32,630 bases of DNA from Candidatus Iainarchaeum sp. (GTDB lineage: Archaea > Micrarchaeota > Micrarchaeia > Anstonellales > Bilamarchaeaceae), in contig JAQTME010000011.1 in the NCBI GenBank assembly GCA_028714535.1, positions 1 through 32,630 of the forward strand, in the 5' to 3' direction. The position numbers were made by a program, and so were the translations under genes. The notes beneath the pieces are model-generated. The model worked only from the letters and a program-made list of their open reading frames with translations, did not search any database and had not been told where the DNA came from. Below are positions 1 through 9,182 of the stretch, one piece after another (position 1 is the first letter of the stretch; the number at the start of each line of letters is the position of its first letter).

Positions 1-3000
1 CCGTGAACCCCGATTTCAGCGTGCCGGAATACCGCTATGACAACAACAGGATGGAAATCATCGTCTACAAGGACGACCTGCACGCCATCATACGCAACAC
101 TAACATACCCCGCGGCGCTTTCAATGACATAATAGTCAACATAAGCAACCCTGCAGGCGTGGGCACCACCATCGTCGACAGCTATGCAATAGAGCTATGG
201 AACGAGTCAGGCAAGCTCAGCGACCTGTATGTGAACGGAGGAGGCTTCGATTCCGAGAGCGCCGGCTGTTTCGCCTCCAAGCCAGTCATAAACCCGCTGT
301 TCATCATCGAACAGGGCGCCTCAGTCCAGAAAACAGTCCGCATCTACATACCTGACATCGCAGGCACGCCGGCGCTCAAGGTCAAGGCCTACACTTCGTA
401 TACGCCTTACGTGGACCCGGACACCTACACGAACCCCTATTGCGAACCCCACTCGAGGATAGACAGCTACTTCAACGAATCCAACCTCACGAAGATGTGG
501 ATGCCCCTGACTAACTATTTCGGCGCCTACCTCTACAGCGACGGCGGCGTCAACAAGACCGTTTACATAAACAGCAACGGCACGCCGGCCATATCGAAGC
601 TTTACGGGAGGATGCTCGTGAGGGCGGACAGGTTCTTCACCCCGGGCGACAACATCATCGGGACAGCACCGTCCTATGATGCCGGGGTGCCGATCGCGCT
701 GATAGTGAAGGAATGGGCGAACACCTACCCCTACCCGACGGCAGGCGACACGAGCGGCTGCAGCCGCTTCAACGTTTCGCTTACCGCCCCCGCGCAGCTC
801 TATCGCGGATTCACCCAGGACGTCACAGTCATGGTCAACACGAGCTGCAGCGAAACATACGGCATATCCGGCATCTCCGTAGAGGCCTACAACTCGACCA
901 GCGGCGACATAATCCACCAGTTCATAGTGGACAACTACGAGGCGACAATCTCGCCCTCGTCCAACCTGTCCAGGACATACACCATCTACGTGCCAGCGAC
1001 CCTGCCTGACACGCCGGACGTCAGGATCAGGGCCAAAGTAACGAGGCTCCTCGGCAGGGAGATGGAGCTGCCAAACGGCTGGACGACCGGCTTCACCAAC
1101 TGGTATTACGACGTCATCCCAGGGTCTTTCACGTCGAGGGGCTGGCAAGCCTACGACGACGGCGACAACATCACGCTCGCAGATGCGCTCGCATCTGATT
1201 ACAGCGACTGGCAGCCGCTCCACGTGTCCAACCTGAACTACGAGGCATTCTCAGCCAGTCCCGGCGGCCCGACCGGCGGAACCTATTACCGCGCAGGCAA
1301 CTACACGATGTCGAGCAACTACCACCAGGGCTACTTCGGAGCGACCACCTACGTGTCCAACGCCAGCAACGCCGAGGCGCTCGTAAACACCTACACGCAG
1401 ACCATGCACACCTACCCGCTCAGCGACGAGCCGATGAACGTCGCCCTGTCCAGGACCGCGCCCAACGTCAGCCTTGCAGTCAACGGCGTAATAGGCGGCA
1501 ACGCATCCTCCGGCGTGAACCGCGTGCTGGCATTCTCGAACGGCACCACCGACTACCTCGCCAACGTGCCGGCAATCATGGAGCACGAGACCAGCGTGGG
1601 TGAATCCTCTTCCACCGTGTCAGACCCGCCCACGCCTGCGTTCGACGTGCAGGCAGACATCATAGGCGACCTGCGGCCCGGCAGCGATGCGGTCCTGCGC
1701 TTCAACGTCACCAACAACGCAGGCTCGTCCATAATCATACGCAGCATAATATTCGAGCTAAGGAACGGCTCAGGCGGCGCGCCCATCCAGGAGGTGTTCG
1801 GCGACGCCAACAGGGACATAGGCGCCGGCGAGTCGTTCTCTGCCAATTCCACCGTGCACCTGGCCGACAGCCTGTCAGCGTTCCCGTCAATCTCGCTCAC
1901 TTCGAAAGTGGAATGGGAAATCTCCTACAACATGTCGTTCGAGAGGTACCTCGGCAACGTCAGCGGTGCAGAATCGGCCAACGCGTACGCGGCATCCATG
2001 AGATACCCATACAAAGGCAGGTACATCCTCTGGCTGGACAACGTTTCCAGCTCCGAAGTCACCATATTCAAGCCGATGGGCCTGACCAACAAGACCTGGG
2101 AAAGCAACGCGCTGCTCTACGACAACGGCAACCTCGCATTCAACTACTCCGGCTCCATGGACACCTGGACGGTGAGCGCATACTGGGGCAAGTACATATC
2201 CTTCAAGTTCCCGCGCTGGAGCCAGTATTCGCTGTTCAATGCCAGCCAGGGCAGGAACATCCTCGTATACGACCTTGACAAGAGGACCGCGGACGCAGCC
2301 GGAACGGCAGCGCAGGTCAGGATACTCTCGTACAGCGAGCAGGACCTCGGCCTCATCAACGCCTCCACCGGCCCGATGGCGGACTTCGACCTGGTGAACG
2401 GCTCGGCCCTTGAGGCGACCACCAACATGTTCATGACCCTGCAGGTCAACCTGTCCAACGACAACTATGTCCCGGTCCAGTTCGATTCCATAGAGGTCTC
2501 CTACATAAACGGCAGCAGTTTCCTGCCACTCTACCGCTACATGAACGGCACCTACCGTGTGACCAGCAGCCCGTCGCTGCCATCGCTGGAGGACGGGAAG
2601 ATAACCGTGCAGCCCAGGAGCTCCACCCTCCTCCCGCTTGAAATCTACCTCCCTGGAGGCCTTCAGAGCGGCCAGATACGCGTGAGGGCTGTGAGGACCG
2701 TCTACCTGGACAACCTTTACAGGGGCTTCACGGATGGCATCAGCGGCTATACGACACCGTCGTTCAACGACACCGGATGGAGATACAACATACCTTCCGC
2801 CAGCCAGTACTACCGCAAGACATTCTACACTGAAAACTCAGCGCTCGGTGTATTCCTGCGGCCGAGGTCATCGAACGTGTCCGCCAGCGGGCCCGAGGTG
2901 TGGCTGGACGGCACCCGCATATTCGGCAGTGCCATAACCAGCCTGGGCACCTGGACCGGCAGGGACTACTACTGGCATGCGTTCAGCGTGGACAGCGGCA

Positions 3001-5354
3001 GGCATACCGTCGCGTTCAACACCTGGGACGACAACGCCACCTTCGACGACGACGCCATGCGGCGCAACCAGAGCTTCCTCATCGGCTACTCCTATGCCAT
3101 AGACCACGTCTATAACATCACGCTGAACCAGTCAGCCGGCTACACCACCCAGGGAAGCCTCGGGAGCGAGGTGTTCAACGTCACCGCCAACAGCACCAAC
3201 GTCAGCTTCCTGCTCAACTTCACCAACGACATGAACCGCGGCATAAAGGAGCACGCGCGGGTGTACGTGTCCGACCTCGACAACAACGTCACCTACCTAG
3301 TCCACACGATGCCAGTGGATGTGCCGGCCATGTCGACTGCAATCGCATCGGGCGACGCGCTCATGCCACGGAGGTTCATCACAAAGGGCGCGACTGTAGC
3401 CAGCTCAGCCGGCGCGGTGAAGAAACTGTTCGTGCCGACCACATTCGGCCTGAACGACACCAAGACCTACCTCCTCTATAGGTATAGCGGCCTTCCGCGC
3501 AGCGTCACGCTGAGTTTCAGCGTGAACAGCAGCGAGCTGGCCAGCCATGATTACATAGAAGTGCTTGCGGCAGGCGTGGTTTCCTGCGAGGACGGCTTCC
3601 CGCACACCCCCGCCTTCCTGTGGACCATCGGGCCGAGGAGCGTCTACACGTCCTGCGAACCAAGGACGTACTTCGACCATGCCAGCAACATCTCGATAAT
3701 ATTCGAACCGCGGTTTGCAGCGACCAATGTCTCGTTCGCAGCCGATGCCGACATGCAGACATACAGCAGCGACTCTGTTTATTCGGGCTTCTACCATGTA
3801 TTCATACCGTCGGATGTACTGTCAGCAGGCACCAATGCGATTACCGTGTCCCCATCAGCCAAGGCCGGCTTCATCGGCTTCTACAGGCCCACCCCGGAGA
3901 GGAACATCTGCGACTACGTTTCATTCTGCAACAGGAGCTACACCCCGTCGAACAACCTGATGGTGGTCCCAGTCGCCCTGAGGTTCTCGGAGCAGGAAGG
4001 CAAGACGATGTCCTGGGCGTATTCCTACAGCGAGCAGGCCGGCGCCATAGCAACCGGCTGGAGCGCTGACGCCTGGCTGAGAGGCCCGCCGAACGGTTAT
4101 CCGACCCGCGCGAATCCAGACTTCCAGGAACCGCCCAAATACTACTACAGGACCGAGATGTTCATACCCTTCGACGCCAAGGAGGTTTCCATCCCGCGCG
4201 CCAGCAGCATATGGATAAACGGCCAATTGATCCCGGTAGGGACGATAACCACCTCATCGGTGGTCAACAACAACATCAACGTGTTCACCTACCTGGCCGA
4301 CACGTCAGCGCCGTTCGCCGCAGGCTATGAAAGATACTACACCCCCATGATAGTCTATGTCGTGCAGTCGTACGGCTACACGCTGCTGCCCGAGGCGATG
4401 AATATCACGGGCGTGCCAGGGCTGATGGCGGTTTCACTCAACCTCTCCAACACAGGCAACCAGCAGCTCAACGTATCCTTCTCGACCAACCAGAGCTTCA
4501 TGGTCCCCAACCAGACCAGCATCAGCATCGCGCCATACGTCCTCGACCAGCCGGTATGGTTCATAATAAACACAACCGGCCTTGCGCCCAACTACTACAT
4601 GATAAACGTGACCGCGTCAGAGCCGAACGCTGGCAACAAGAGCAGCATCCTGAACCTGAGCCTAGCGCCGACGTACGACTTCTCAGTGCAGCCGCCGCTG
4701 ACGATACTGTACAGCACGCCCTTCAACGTCACGCCGTCCTATGCGTACATAAACGTGACCAACACCGGCAACATCCCGATAGACCTCAACTTCACCGTCA
4801 ACCAGACGTTCGCCACCCTCAACGTCACCAACGTGACAGCACTGGCTGTCGGCGACATGGTCCAGATAGAGGTGATGCTGAACGTATCCACGCTGAACGG
4901 CACCAGGTTCGACGTCAACTTCACCGCCTCCAATTCGTCCATGAACCGCTCTGCGCTCATAAGGCTGATGCTCAACACCACGCCGACCACGTGCATCCTG
5001 GAAGTGTCGCCCAGTTCCATATCGTTCGGCACCATGGCTTATGACTCGCTGGGCTATTCCAACCTCACGCTGTCCAACACCGGCACCCTCGACGGCAACC
5101 TGACCGTGGGCGCCACCAACTTCACCACCATTACCAACGTCACTCTTGCATCCAACTACACCAGGAGGACCGCAGACCCAGCCTATTCCGCATCCTACGG
5201 CAATATGACCGCGCTCTTTGGGGCGCCTGCGGCCATGGGCGCTCTCAATTCGTCCGTCAACAGCACTGACTATCTGGGCCTCCTAGCGCCGCCGCCCGGC
5301 ACGCCCGGCCTCACATATACACAGACGATAACTTACACCCTTGACTGCGGCTGA
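1..5354 (+). CDS. Giant secreted surface glycoprotein, 5' end outside window
   Basis: The reading frame is open from the left edge (first full codon at 3) to TGA at 5352-5354, giving at least 1783 residues. No signal peptide is visible, so the true start lies upstream. I counted about 75 N-X-S/T sequons, which suggests a heavily N-glycosylated exported protein. It is built of beta-rich segments. Residues about 905-1045 contain a short FNDTGW motif and resemble a jelly-roll, galactose-binding-like fold (tentative). Three Ig/CARDB-like repeats containing NLSNTG, NVTNTG and LSNTG occupy about 1466-1750. The protein ends in YTLDCG with no membrane helix, GPI-like or sortase-like anchor, so it is either released or held by partners. 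An S-layer or adhesin role is plausible; no enzymatic motif was recognised. It heads a block of secreted proteins on the same strand. Confidence 0.85.
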   Translation, partial: VNPDFSVPEYRYDNNRMEIIVYKDDLHAIIRNTNIPRGAFNDIIVNISNPAGVGTTIVDSYAIELWNESGKLSDLYVNGGGFDSESAGCFASKPVINPLFIIEQGASVQKTVRIYIPDIAGTPALKVKAYTSYTPYVDPDTYTNPYCEPHSRIDSYFNESNLTKMWMPLTNYFGAYLYSDGGVNKTVYINSNGTPAISKLYGRMLVRADRFFTPGDNIIGTAPSYDAGVPIALIVKEWANTYPYPTAGDTSGCSRFNVSLTAPAQLYRGFTQDVTVMVNTSCSETYGISGISVEAYNSTSGDIIHQFIVDNYEATISPSSNLSRTYTIYVPATLPDTPDVRIRAKVTRLLGREMELPNGWTTGFTNWYYDVIPGSFTSRGWQAYDDGDNITLADALASDYSDWQPLHVSNLNYEAFSASPGGPTGGTYYRAGNYTMSSNYHQGYFGATTYVSNASNAEALVNTYTQTMHTYPLSDEPMNVALSRTAPNVSLAVNGVIGGNASSGVNRVLAFSNGTTDYLANVPAIMEHETSVGESSSTVSDPPTPAFDVQADIIGDLRPGSDAVLRFNVTNNAGSSIIIRSIIFELRNGSGGAPIQEVFGDANRDIGAGESFSANSTVHLADSLSAFPSISLTSKVEWEISYNMSFERYLGNVSGAESANAYAASMRYPYKGRYILWLDNVSSSEVTIFKPMGLTNKTWESNALLYDNGNLAFNYSGSMDTWTVSAYWGKYISFKFPRWSQYSLFNASQGRNILVYDLDKRTADAAGTAAQVRILSYSEQDLGLINASTGPMADFDLVNGSALEATTNMFMTLQVNLSNDNYVPVQFDSIEVSYINGSSFLPLYRYMNGTYRVTSSPSLPSLEDGKITVQPRSSTLLPLEIYLPGGLQSGQIRVRAVRTVYLDNLYRGFTDGISGYTTPSFNDTGWRYNIPSASQYYRKTFYTENSALGVFLRPRSSNVSASGPEVWLDGTRIFGSAITSLGTWTGRDYYWHAFSVDSGRHTVAFNTWDDNATFDDDAMRRNQSFLIGYSYAIDHVYNITLNQSAGYTTQGSLGSEVFNVTANSTNVSFLLNFTNDMNRGIKEHARVYVSDLDNNVTYLVHTMPVDVPAMSTAIASGDALMPRRFITKGATVASSAGAVKKLFVPTTFGLNDTKTYLLYRYSGLPRSVTLSFSVNSSELASHDYIEVLAAGVVSCEDGFPHTPAFLWTIGPRSVYTSCEPRTYFDHASNISIIFEPRFAATNVSFAADADMQTYSSDSVYSGFYHVFIPSDVLSAGTNAITVSPSAKAGFIGFYRPTPERNICDYVSFCNRSYTPSNNLMVVPVALRFSEQEGKTMSWAYSYSEQAGAIATGWSADAWLRGPPNGYPTRANPDFQEPPKYYYRTEMFIPFDAKEVSIPRASSIWINGQLIPVGTITTSSVVNNNINVFTYLADTSAPFAAGYERYYTPMIVYVVQSYGYTLLPEAMNITGVPGLMAVSLNLSNTGNQQLNVSFSTNQSFMVPNQTSISIAPYVLDQPVWFIINTTGLAPNYYMINVTASEPNAGNKSSILNLSLAPTYDFSVQPPLTILYSTPFNVTPSYAYINVTNTGNIPIDLNFTVNQTFATLNVTNVTALAVGDMVQIEVMLNVSTLNGTRFDVNFTASNSSMNRSALIRLMLNTTPTTCILEVSPSSISFGTMAYDSLGYSNLTLSNTGTLDGNLTVGATNFTTITNVTLASNYTRRTADPAYSASYGNMTALFGAPAAMGALNSSVNSTDYLGLLAPPPGTPGLTYTQTITYTLDCG

Positions 5355-5366
5355 AACCAAAACCTG

Positions 5367-5409
5367 TTTAAAAAGATAGGTTGTAATATATAGGTGGGTG
5401 AGGGGGTGG
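5367..5409 (+). promoter_or_regulatory. Promoter and Shine-Dalgarno for the type IX-tailed protein gene
   Basis: TTTAAAAA at 5367-5374 fits an archaeal TATA box that would start RNA near 5397. The resulting leader of about 17 nt carries GGGGGTGG (5402-5409), just ahead of the ATG at 5414. A second AT-rich box, TAATATATA (5384-5392), lies 26 nt before the ATG and could instead give a leaderless RNA. The sequence alone does not decide between them. Confidence 0.55.
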
Positions 5410-5413
5410 ATAG

Positions 5414-7207
5414 ATGAGGCTCGCCTATAGTAAGGCCGACGCTGCCATGTGCCAGCCCCACGAGAAGCGCGCGGCCTCGTTTTCCAGGTTCAAGGATGCT
5501 ATCATGAAGGTTGCATCGGCAACGGCCGCTGCAGCGGTTTCCTGCTTTCTCCTCATGACCCCGGCCACAATGCTTTTCTCACGCGCCCACGCCGCCGAAG
5601 TCCCCTCCTCCATAGTATGGACGCCCGGCATCGACTGGGCCAAGCAGCCAGTGCGCGACTATTTCACGTCAAATAACATCCCGATAACCAAATACACCAT
5701 CCAGCAGGAAATGCCCCTCGGGCAGATGGTGCCGCTCACGCAAAAGCTAGGCACTGCAGTTTCGCCGTTCAGCACAAGGAACCTCGGCACCGGCATGTCC
5801 TTTGTCATCCACATGAGCCACGGCTTCTCATACGTTGGCGGCGATTCGTTCAAATACCAGATAGTGTACTACTGTCCCTATTCGGCCGGTGCCATAAGGG
5901 CGCGCGTCTACAGCGGCGAAATCGCCAAATACAGCCAGCTTTCGCGTGTGGACCCCAGATGGTCAAGCAGCCACCCCTCCTACATCTTCAACCAGGAAAA
6001 CGCAGCCCGTTTCATGCTCATCGGCTCCATTGGCCAGTGGACCTCTGAACTCCTCAGGGAGTTCGACTGGGCCAGCGGCAGGATAACCGACACGACATAC
6101 GTCCTGACCAACAGTACGTCATTCCAGTTCTGCCATGCATGGAACCACGGCAAGGGCAACTGGGGAAGCAAAAGGATGTGGTTCGGCTTGAGCAACATAG
6201 ACAACGGCTACGAGGGCGTTTCAATAGCCGATATCCCGGCATTCGCAAAGCGCCAGCTTGTGCGGCCGGGCGTATATCCGTTGCCCAATCCTGACAGTTC
6301 CAAATCATTCGTCGGCTGGGTGCTGGATACGGTATTCTGGAAGGTCGCGCGCAGCGATTCCACAGCCCCATACGACCTGGCAGCGAGGGTGGATTCCGCA
6401 AGGTTCATGACGGCAGTGCTGGATACCAACATGTTCTATGTGCGCCCCTACGACCTTCCGGCCGGGGAAACGGACACGGTGACCGTGAAGCCGTACGACG
6501 TTTTCAAGCTGCCTATTCCAAGGCGCCTCGTTCCTTTCGCTGATTACGGCGGCAGGCACGGCGAACTTGCCAACCCCTGGTACCAGCTTACCAACATCCA
6601 CAACCCGGACATCGACTATTACACGGTTAATGGCGTGGTGATATCCCCCTTCGAGCTCGTCTTCTTCCAGGACAGCACAGCCAAATCCGGGCCGTGGTAC
6701 ACCCGCATGACCGGCAAGGTAGCCAAGAACGTCGTTTCCGAAGGCGTAGTGGATACCGGTTCAGTATTTACTCTCGATTCATTGAAAATGTGGAGGTTCG
6801 TCAGGATGCCGCAGGCAGGCGACACCTCCTTCATTAGCATCGGGGACGAATTCAACACGCAGTTCCGCGTCCCTGACTCGCTCTGCGGCGCAACTTCCGC
6901 TTATGACCCGCTGCTCTGCGGCTTCATCCGCGGCGTCAACTACACTTCGGTGGGCGCTCCAGAACCGCAAAGAATCAGCATGCCCGCGTTCAGGCCGGTT
7001 GGCCCCGGTAGGTACGAGATAAGCTTCAGGGACGGTGCCAGCCACGAAGTCGGCATCTACGACATGCAGGGCAGGCTGGTCCGCTCTGTCGAGGCGCCGC
7101 ATGGCCATGCGCTCGTCGGCCTTGACGGCCTCCCTGCAGGGGCCTACATGATAAGCACGGAAGCGGGCCGCTCGCACATCACGTTCAGGGCGCTGCTGCT
7201 CCGCTGA
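5414..7207 (+). CDS. Secreted protein with type IX secretion-like C-terminal sorting domain
   Basis: 597 residues. The N-terminus has a basic region and a hydrophobic stretch at about 31-57 followed by RAHAAE, which reads as a signal peptide with a cleavage site near residue 61. The central part has no family I recognise. It has aromatic and Asp-rich segments and only two N-glycosylation sequons, against about 75 in the upstream neighbour. The last ~66 residues read as a beta-sandwich tail: GRYEISF, then VGIYDMQGRLVRS, then LDGLPAGAYMIS, and a basic end (RALLLR). This is the pattern of the type IX secretion (Por) C-terminal sorting domain of Bacteroidota and Fibrobacterota. In an archaeon it suggests transfer from bacteria, with the tail reused as an Ig-like surface domain. 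The start ATG is chosen for the GGGGGTGG just upstream. The function of the main domain is unknown. Confidence 0.85.
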   Translation: MRLAYSKADAAMCQPHEKRAASFSRFKDAIMKVASATAAAAVSCFLLMTPATMLFSRAHAAEVPSSIVWTPGIDWAKQPVRDYFTSNNIPITKYTIQQEMPLGQMVPLTQKLGTAVSPFSTRNLGTGMSFVIHMSHGFSYVGGDSFKYQIVYYCPYSAGAIRARVYSGEIAKYSQLSRVDPRWSSSHPSYIFNQENAARFMLIGSIGQWTSELLREFDWASGRITDTTYVLTNSTSFQFCHAWNHGKGNWGSKRMWFGLSNIDNGYEGVSIADIPAFAKRQLVRPGVYPLPNPDSSKSFVGWVLDTVFWKVARSDSTAPYDLAARVDSARFMTAVLDTNMFYVRPYDLPAGETDTVTVKPYDVFKLPIPRRLVPFADYGGRHGELANPWYQLTNIHNPDIDYYTVNGVVISPFELVFFQDSTAKSGPWYTRMTGKVAKNVVSEGVVDTGSVFTLDSLKMWRFVRMPQAGDTSFISIGDEFNTQFRVPDSLCGATSAYDPLLCGFIRGVNYTSVGAPEPQRISMPAFRPVGPGRYEISFRDGASHEVGIYDMQGRLVRSVEAPHGHALVGLDGLPAGAYMISTEAGRSHITFRALLLR

Positions 7208-7215
7208 TATTCCCC

Positions 7216-7227
7216 TTTATTTATTTT
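7216..7227 (+). promoter_or_regulatory. TATA box for the small secreted protein gene
   Basis: TTTATTTATTTT lies in the short gap after the preceding stop codon. Its centre is about 27 nt before the ATG at 7247, the spacing expected for a leaderless archaeal transcript. This favours that ATG over the upstream TTG (7226) and ATG (7235). Confidence 0.6.
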
Positions 7228-7246
7228 GCCGTGCATGGTATGGCCA

Positions 7247-7765
7247 ATGCCAACCCTGCGCATTCTCATCGCCCTCATGGTCGCCCTGCCTTGCGCGTTC
7301 CCAGCCCTCGGCCTCTCAGGCGCGTCCATCGAATACGGGTTCAACGGCTCCTCATTCTCTGCAATCAGCCCCATGTGCGCGATAAACACCGGCGGCGAGG
7401 CCGTAAGCGCATCCCTCTCTGCCAACGACTCGTGCATCATGGCAACTTTCGCCAACGGCATGAATGCGACGCAGATAGCGCCGGGCGGCGAGGAGTGCAT
7501 CTCCCTGGAGCCGCTCTGCGGGAACGTTTCGGCGAACTCAGTGAAAATAACCGCCACCCTGGCCGGCACAAGCGTCAGCGCTGCTGTCGCCCGCTCGGCG
7601 AAGATAACCTCCTTGCCGGCAGCCGGCATCCCGCAAAACGCCTCAACCCCTCAAAACAGCGGCGCCCAGCCATCCGGCGCGCCTTATGAAATCGTTTTAA
7701 TACTTGTCATAGTAATTGCTGCGGTGTCCGCATGGTATTTGACAAAATATCACTATCCGCATTGA
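7247..7765 (+). CDS. Small secreted protein with C-terminal membrane anchor
   Basis: 172 residues from the ATG at 7247; the frame is open to a TTG at 7226, but the TATA spacing favours 7247. Residues 1-24 form a signal peptide (MPTLRILIALMVALPCAF...). An extracellular part of about 100 residues follows, with several N-X-S/T sequons and four to five cysteines. A Pro/Ser/Asn/Gln-rich linker leads to a single C-terminal membrane helix (about 147-165: EIVLILVIVIAAVSAW) and a short cytoplasmic tail. It is probably a membrane-anchored surface protein. No known domain was recognised. Its 3' end overlaps the next gene by 34 nt, so the two are likely expressed together. Confidence 0.75.
   Translation: MPTLRILIALMVALPCAFPALGLSGASIEYGFNGSSFSAISPMCAINTGGEAVSASLSANDSCIMATFANGMNATQIAPGGEECISLEPLCGNVSANSVKITATLAGTSVSAAVARSAKITSLPAAGIPQNASTPQNSGAQPSGAPYEIVLILVIVIAAVSAWYLTKYHYPH
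7695..7702 (+). promoter_or_regulatory. Possible internal TATA box before the Cys-rich membrane protein gene
   Basis: TTTTAATA inside the end of the preceding gene lies about 33 nt before the ATG at 7732. It could give this gene its own transcript in addition to read-through from upstream. The spacing is slightly long and the box also encodes membrane-helix codons, so support is weak. Confidence 0.35.
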
Positions 7766-9171
7766 TTTTCCTGTTTTTGGCCTCTGCAGCATTCAGCGCT
7801 GACGTCGGCATCGACTTCGCGCTCGTAAACATGCCACCGACCGTGAACCTTACCCTTTCGCCCCTCAGCCCGTTCCCCGGCACCATAACCTTCAATTCCG
7901 ACGCCACCTACCATGACACCGAGATGCAGACCGGCAGCGTGAATCTGACCTGGTATGTCGGCGCCACGATGGTGCAGCCCGGCGGGTTCTACCCTGCGGT
8001 CGCCCCCGGGGGGACCGTTCCAGCAATCTCATTCACGGCTCCGTTGAGCAGCGGCCAAACGGTGCGGATATGCGCTGACGTATCGGACGGCATCAACCCA
8101 CCTGTCGTGGCCTGCAGGTCCACGGTGGTTCAGACGCCGGGCGGCCCGTCAAAAGGCCTGATCACAATAGCCGCCCCCGACTCCCCATGCCCCAATTCAC
8201 CAATGGAGCTGACGTTCACGCGCAGTGGCAGCAGCGCAGGCGCATTCACCCTGTTCATAAGGCAGCCCAACAGCAGCATCGAGACCATACGCATCGAGGC
8301 GACCAGGGAGTCTTACACTTACGTCCCCACACAGAGCGGGGAATACTATTTCGGCGCCATAGAGGCGGGCAACAATGACGTCGTCGACGATACAGCCAGG
8401 GTGGGCGAGATATTCCCCATAATACGCATGCCCGCCTGCAGCTTCATGGAAGACCCGCGTGACCGCTCCCTTTCACCCACCGGCGATCCGGTCACCGTCT
8501 ACATAGTCGACAACACCGGCGTCGCGCAAGACGGACAGATAAACATCACCTGGAATGCGAACGGCCTGCCGCAGTCAACGTCACAGTCAGGCGGCTCGTT
8601 TTCATTCGTGCCAAGGAGCCAGGGCTCCTACCACATCGAAATCCAGACCGCCTCGTGCACGGCAGCCACGGATTTCAATCCCAATGTCTGCCTGGGCAAC
8701 CAGACAATCAACGAGACAATACAATACACGATGGGGAACCAGACATTCTATATCTGGAGGATGCCGCCCTACATGGGAGCCGGCAAAGGCTGCAGCCCGG
8801 TGTCGTGCAACGTGACCGCCGACTGCTGCGAAGGCTACTGCTTCAACAAGAAGTGCGTCATCCCGCCGGCTGCGCCTGAGCAGCCCTGGCTGACGCTCAA
8901 GACCGGCTGCTACGGGCTGGCGCAATGCACGGACCCTGCAATCTGCTGGTTCGTATGCAACCTGGTCTGGGTGCTGCTCGTTGCGGTTTCCGGATATGCA
9001 GCATACATCAGGCGCAAGGTAAGGGAAGAATCAGTCATGCTCTTCCTAATCCCGCTTTTCGTCGCGGTAGTCTTCATCCCGCTGGCCGGCCTTGTCGCGG
9101 CTTTCGGCGCACTTGGGGCGGCGTTCTACCTGAAGCGGATGGAAGCGAAGAAGAGCGCCCCTAAGGCCTGA
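7732..9171 (+). CDS. Ig-like, Cys-rich surface protein with C-terminal membrane helices
   Basis: 479 residues. The N-terminal signal peptide (about 1-22, ending AAFSA) is followed by about three beta-sandwich, Ig-like stretches (25-130, 140-230, 250-320) containing sequons such as NLT, NSS, NIT and NQT. A cysteine knot-like segment follows at about 360-385 (CSPVSCNVTADCCEGYCF), a spacing I associate with secreted Cys-rich archaeal and bacterial proteins. Three hydrophobic helices (about 403-424, 437-452, 454-467) and a basic tail ending KKSAPKA close the protein. The large N-terminal part is therefore predicted outside the cell. Its job is unknown; the design fits a surface receptor or an envelope-assembly protein. 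The gene overlaps the previous one by 34 nt and completes the block of surface genes. Confidence 0.8.
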   Translation: MVFDKISLSALIFLFLASAAFSADVGIDFALVNMPPTVNLTLSPLSPFPGTITFNSDATYHDTEMQTGSVNLTWYVGATMVQPGGFYPAVAPGGTVPAISFTAPLSSGQTVRICADVSDGINPPVVACRSTVVQTPGGPSKGLITIAAPDSPCPNSPMELTFTRSGSSAGAFTLFIRQPNSSIETIRIEATRESYTYVPTQSGEYYFGAIEAGNNDVVDDTARVGEIFPIIRMPACSFMEDPRDRSLSPTGDPVTVYIVDNTGVAQDGQINITWNANGLPQSTSQSGGSFSFVPRSQGSYHIEIQTASCTAATDFNPNVCLGNQTINETIQYTMGNQTFYIWRMPPYMGAGKGCSPVSCNVTADCCEGYCFNKKCVIPPAAPEQPWLTLKTGCYGLAQCTDPAICWFVCNLVWVLLVAVSGYAAYIRRKVREESVMLFLIPLFVAVVFIPLAGLVAAFGALGAAFYLKRMEAKKSAPKA

Positions 9172-9182
9172 AGAATCGTGTT

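Noticed and set aside
321-1223. Long minus-strand open frame opposite the giant glycoprotein, and many similar frames elsewhere
   Set aside because: These are antisense shadows caused by high GC; they have biased Arg/Val/His composition, no family motifs and no promoters.
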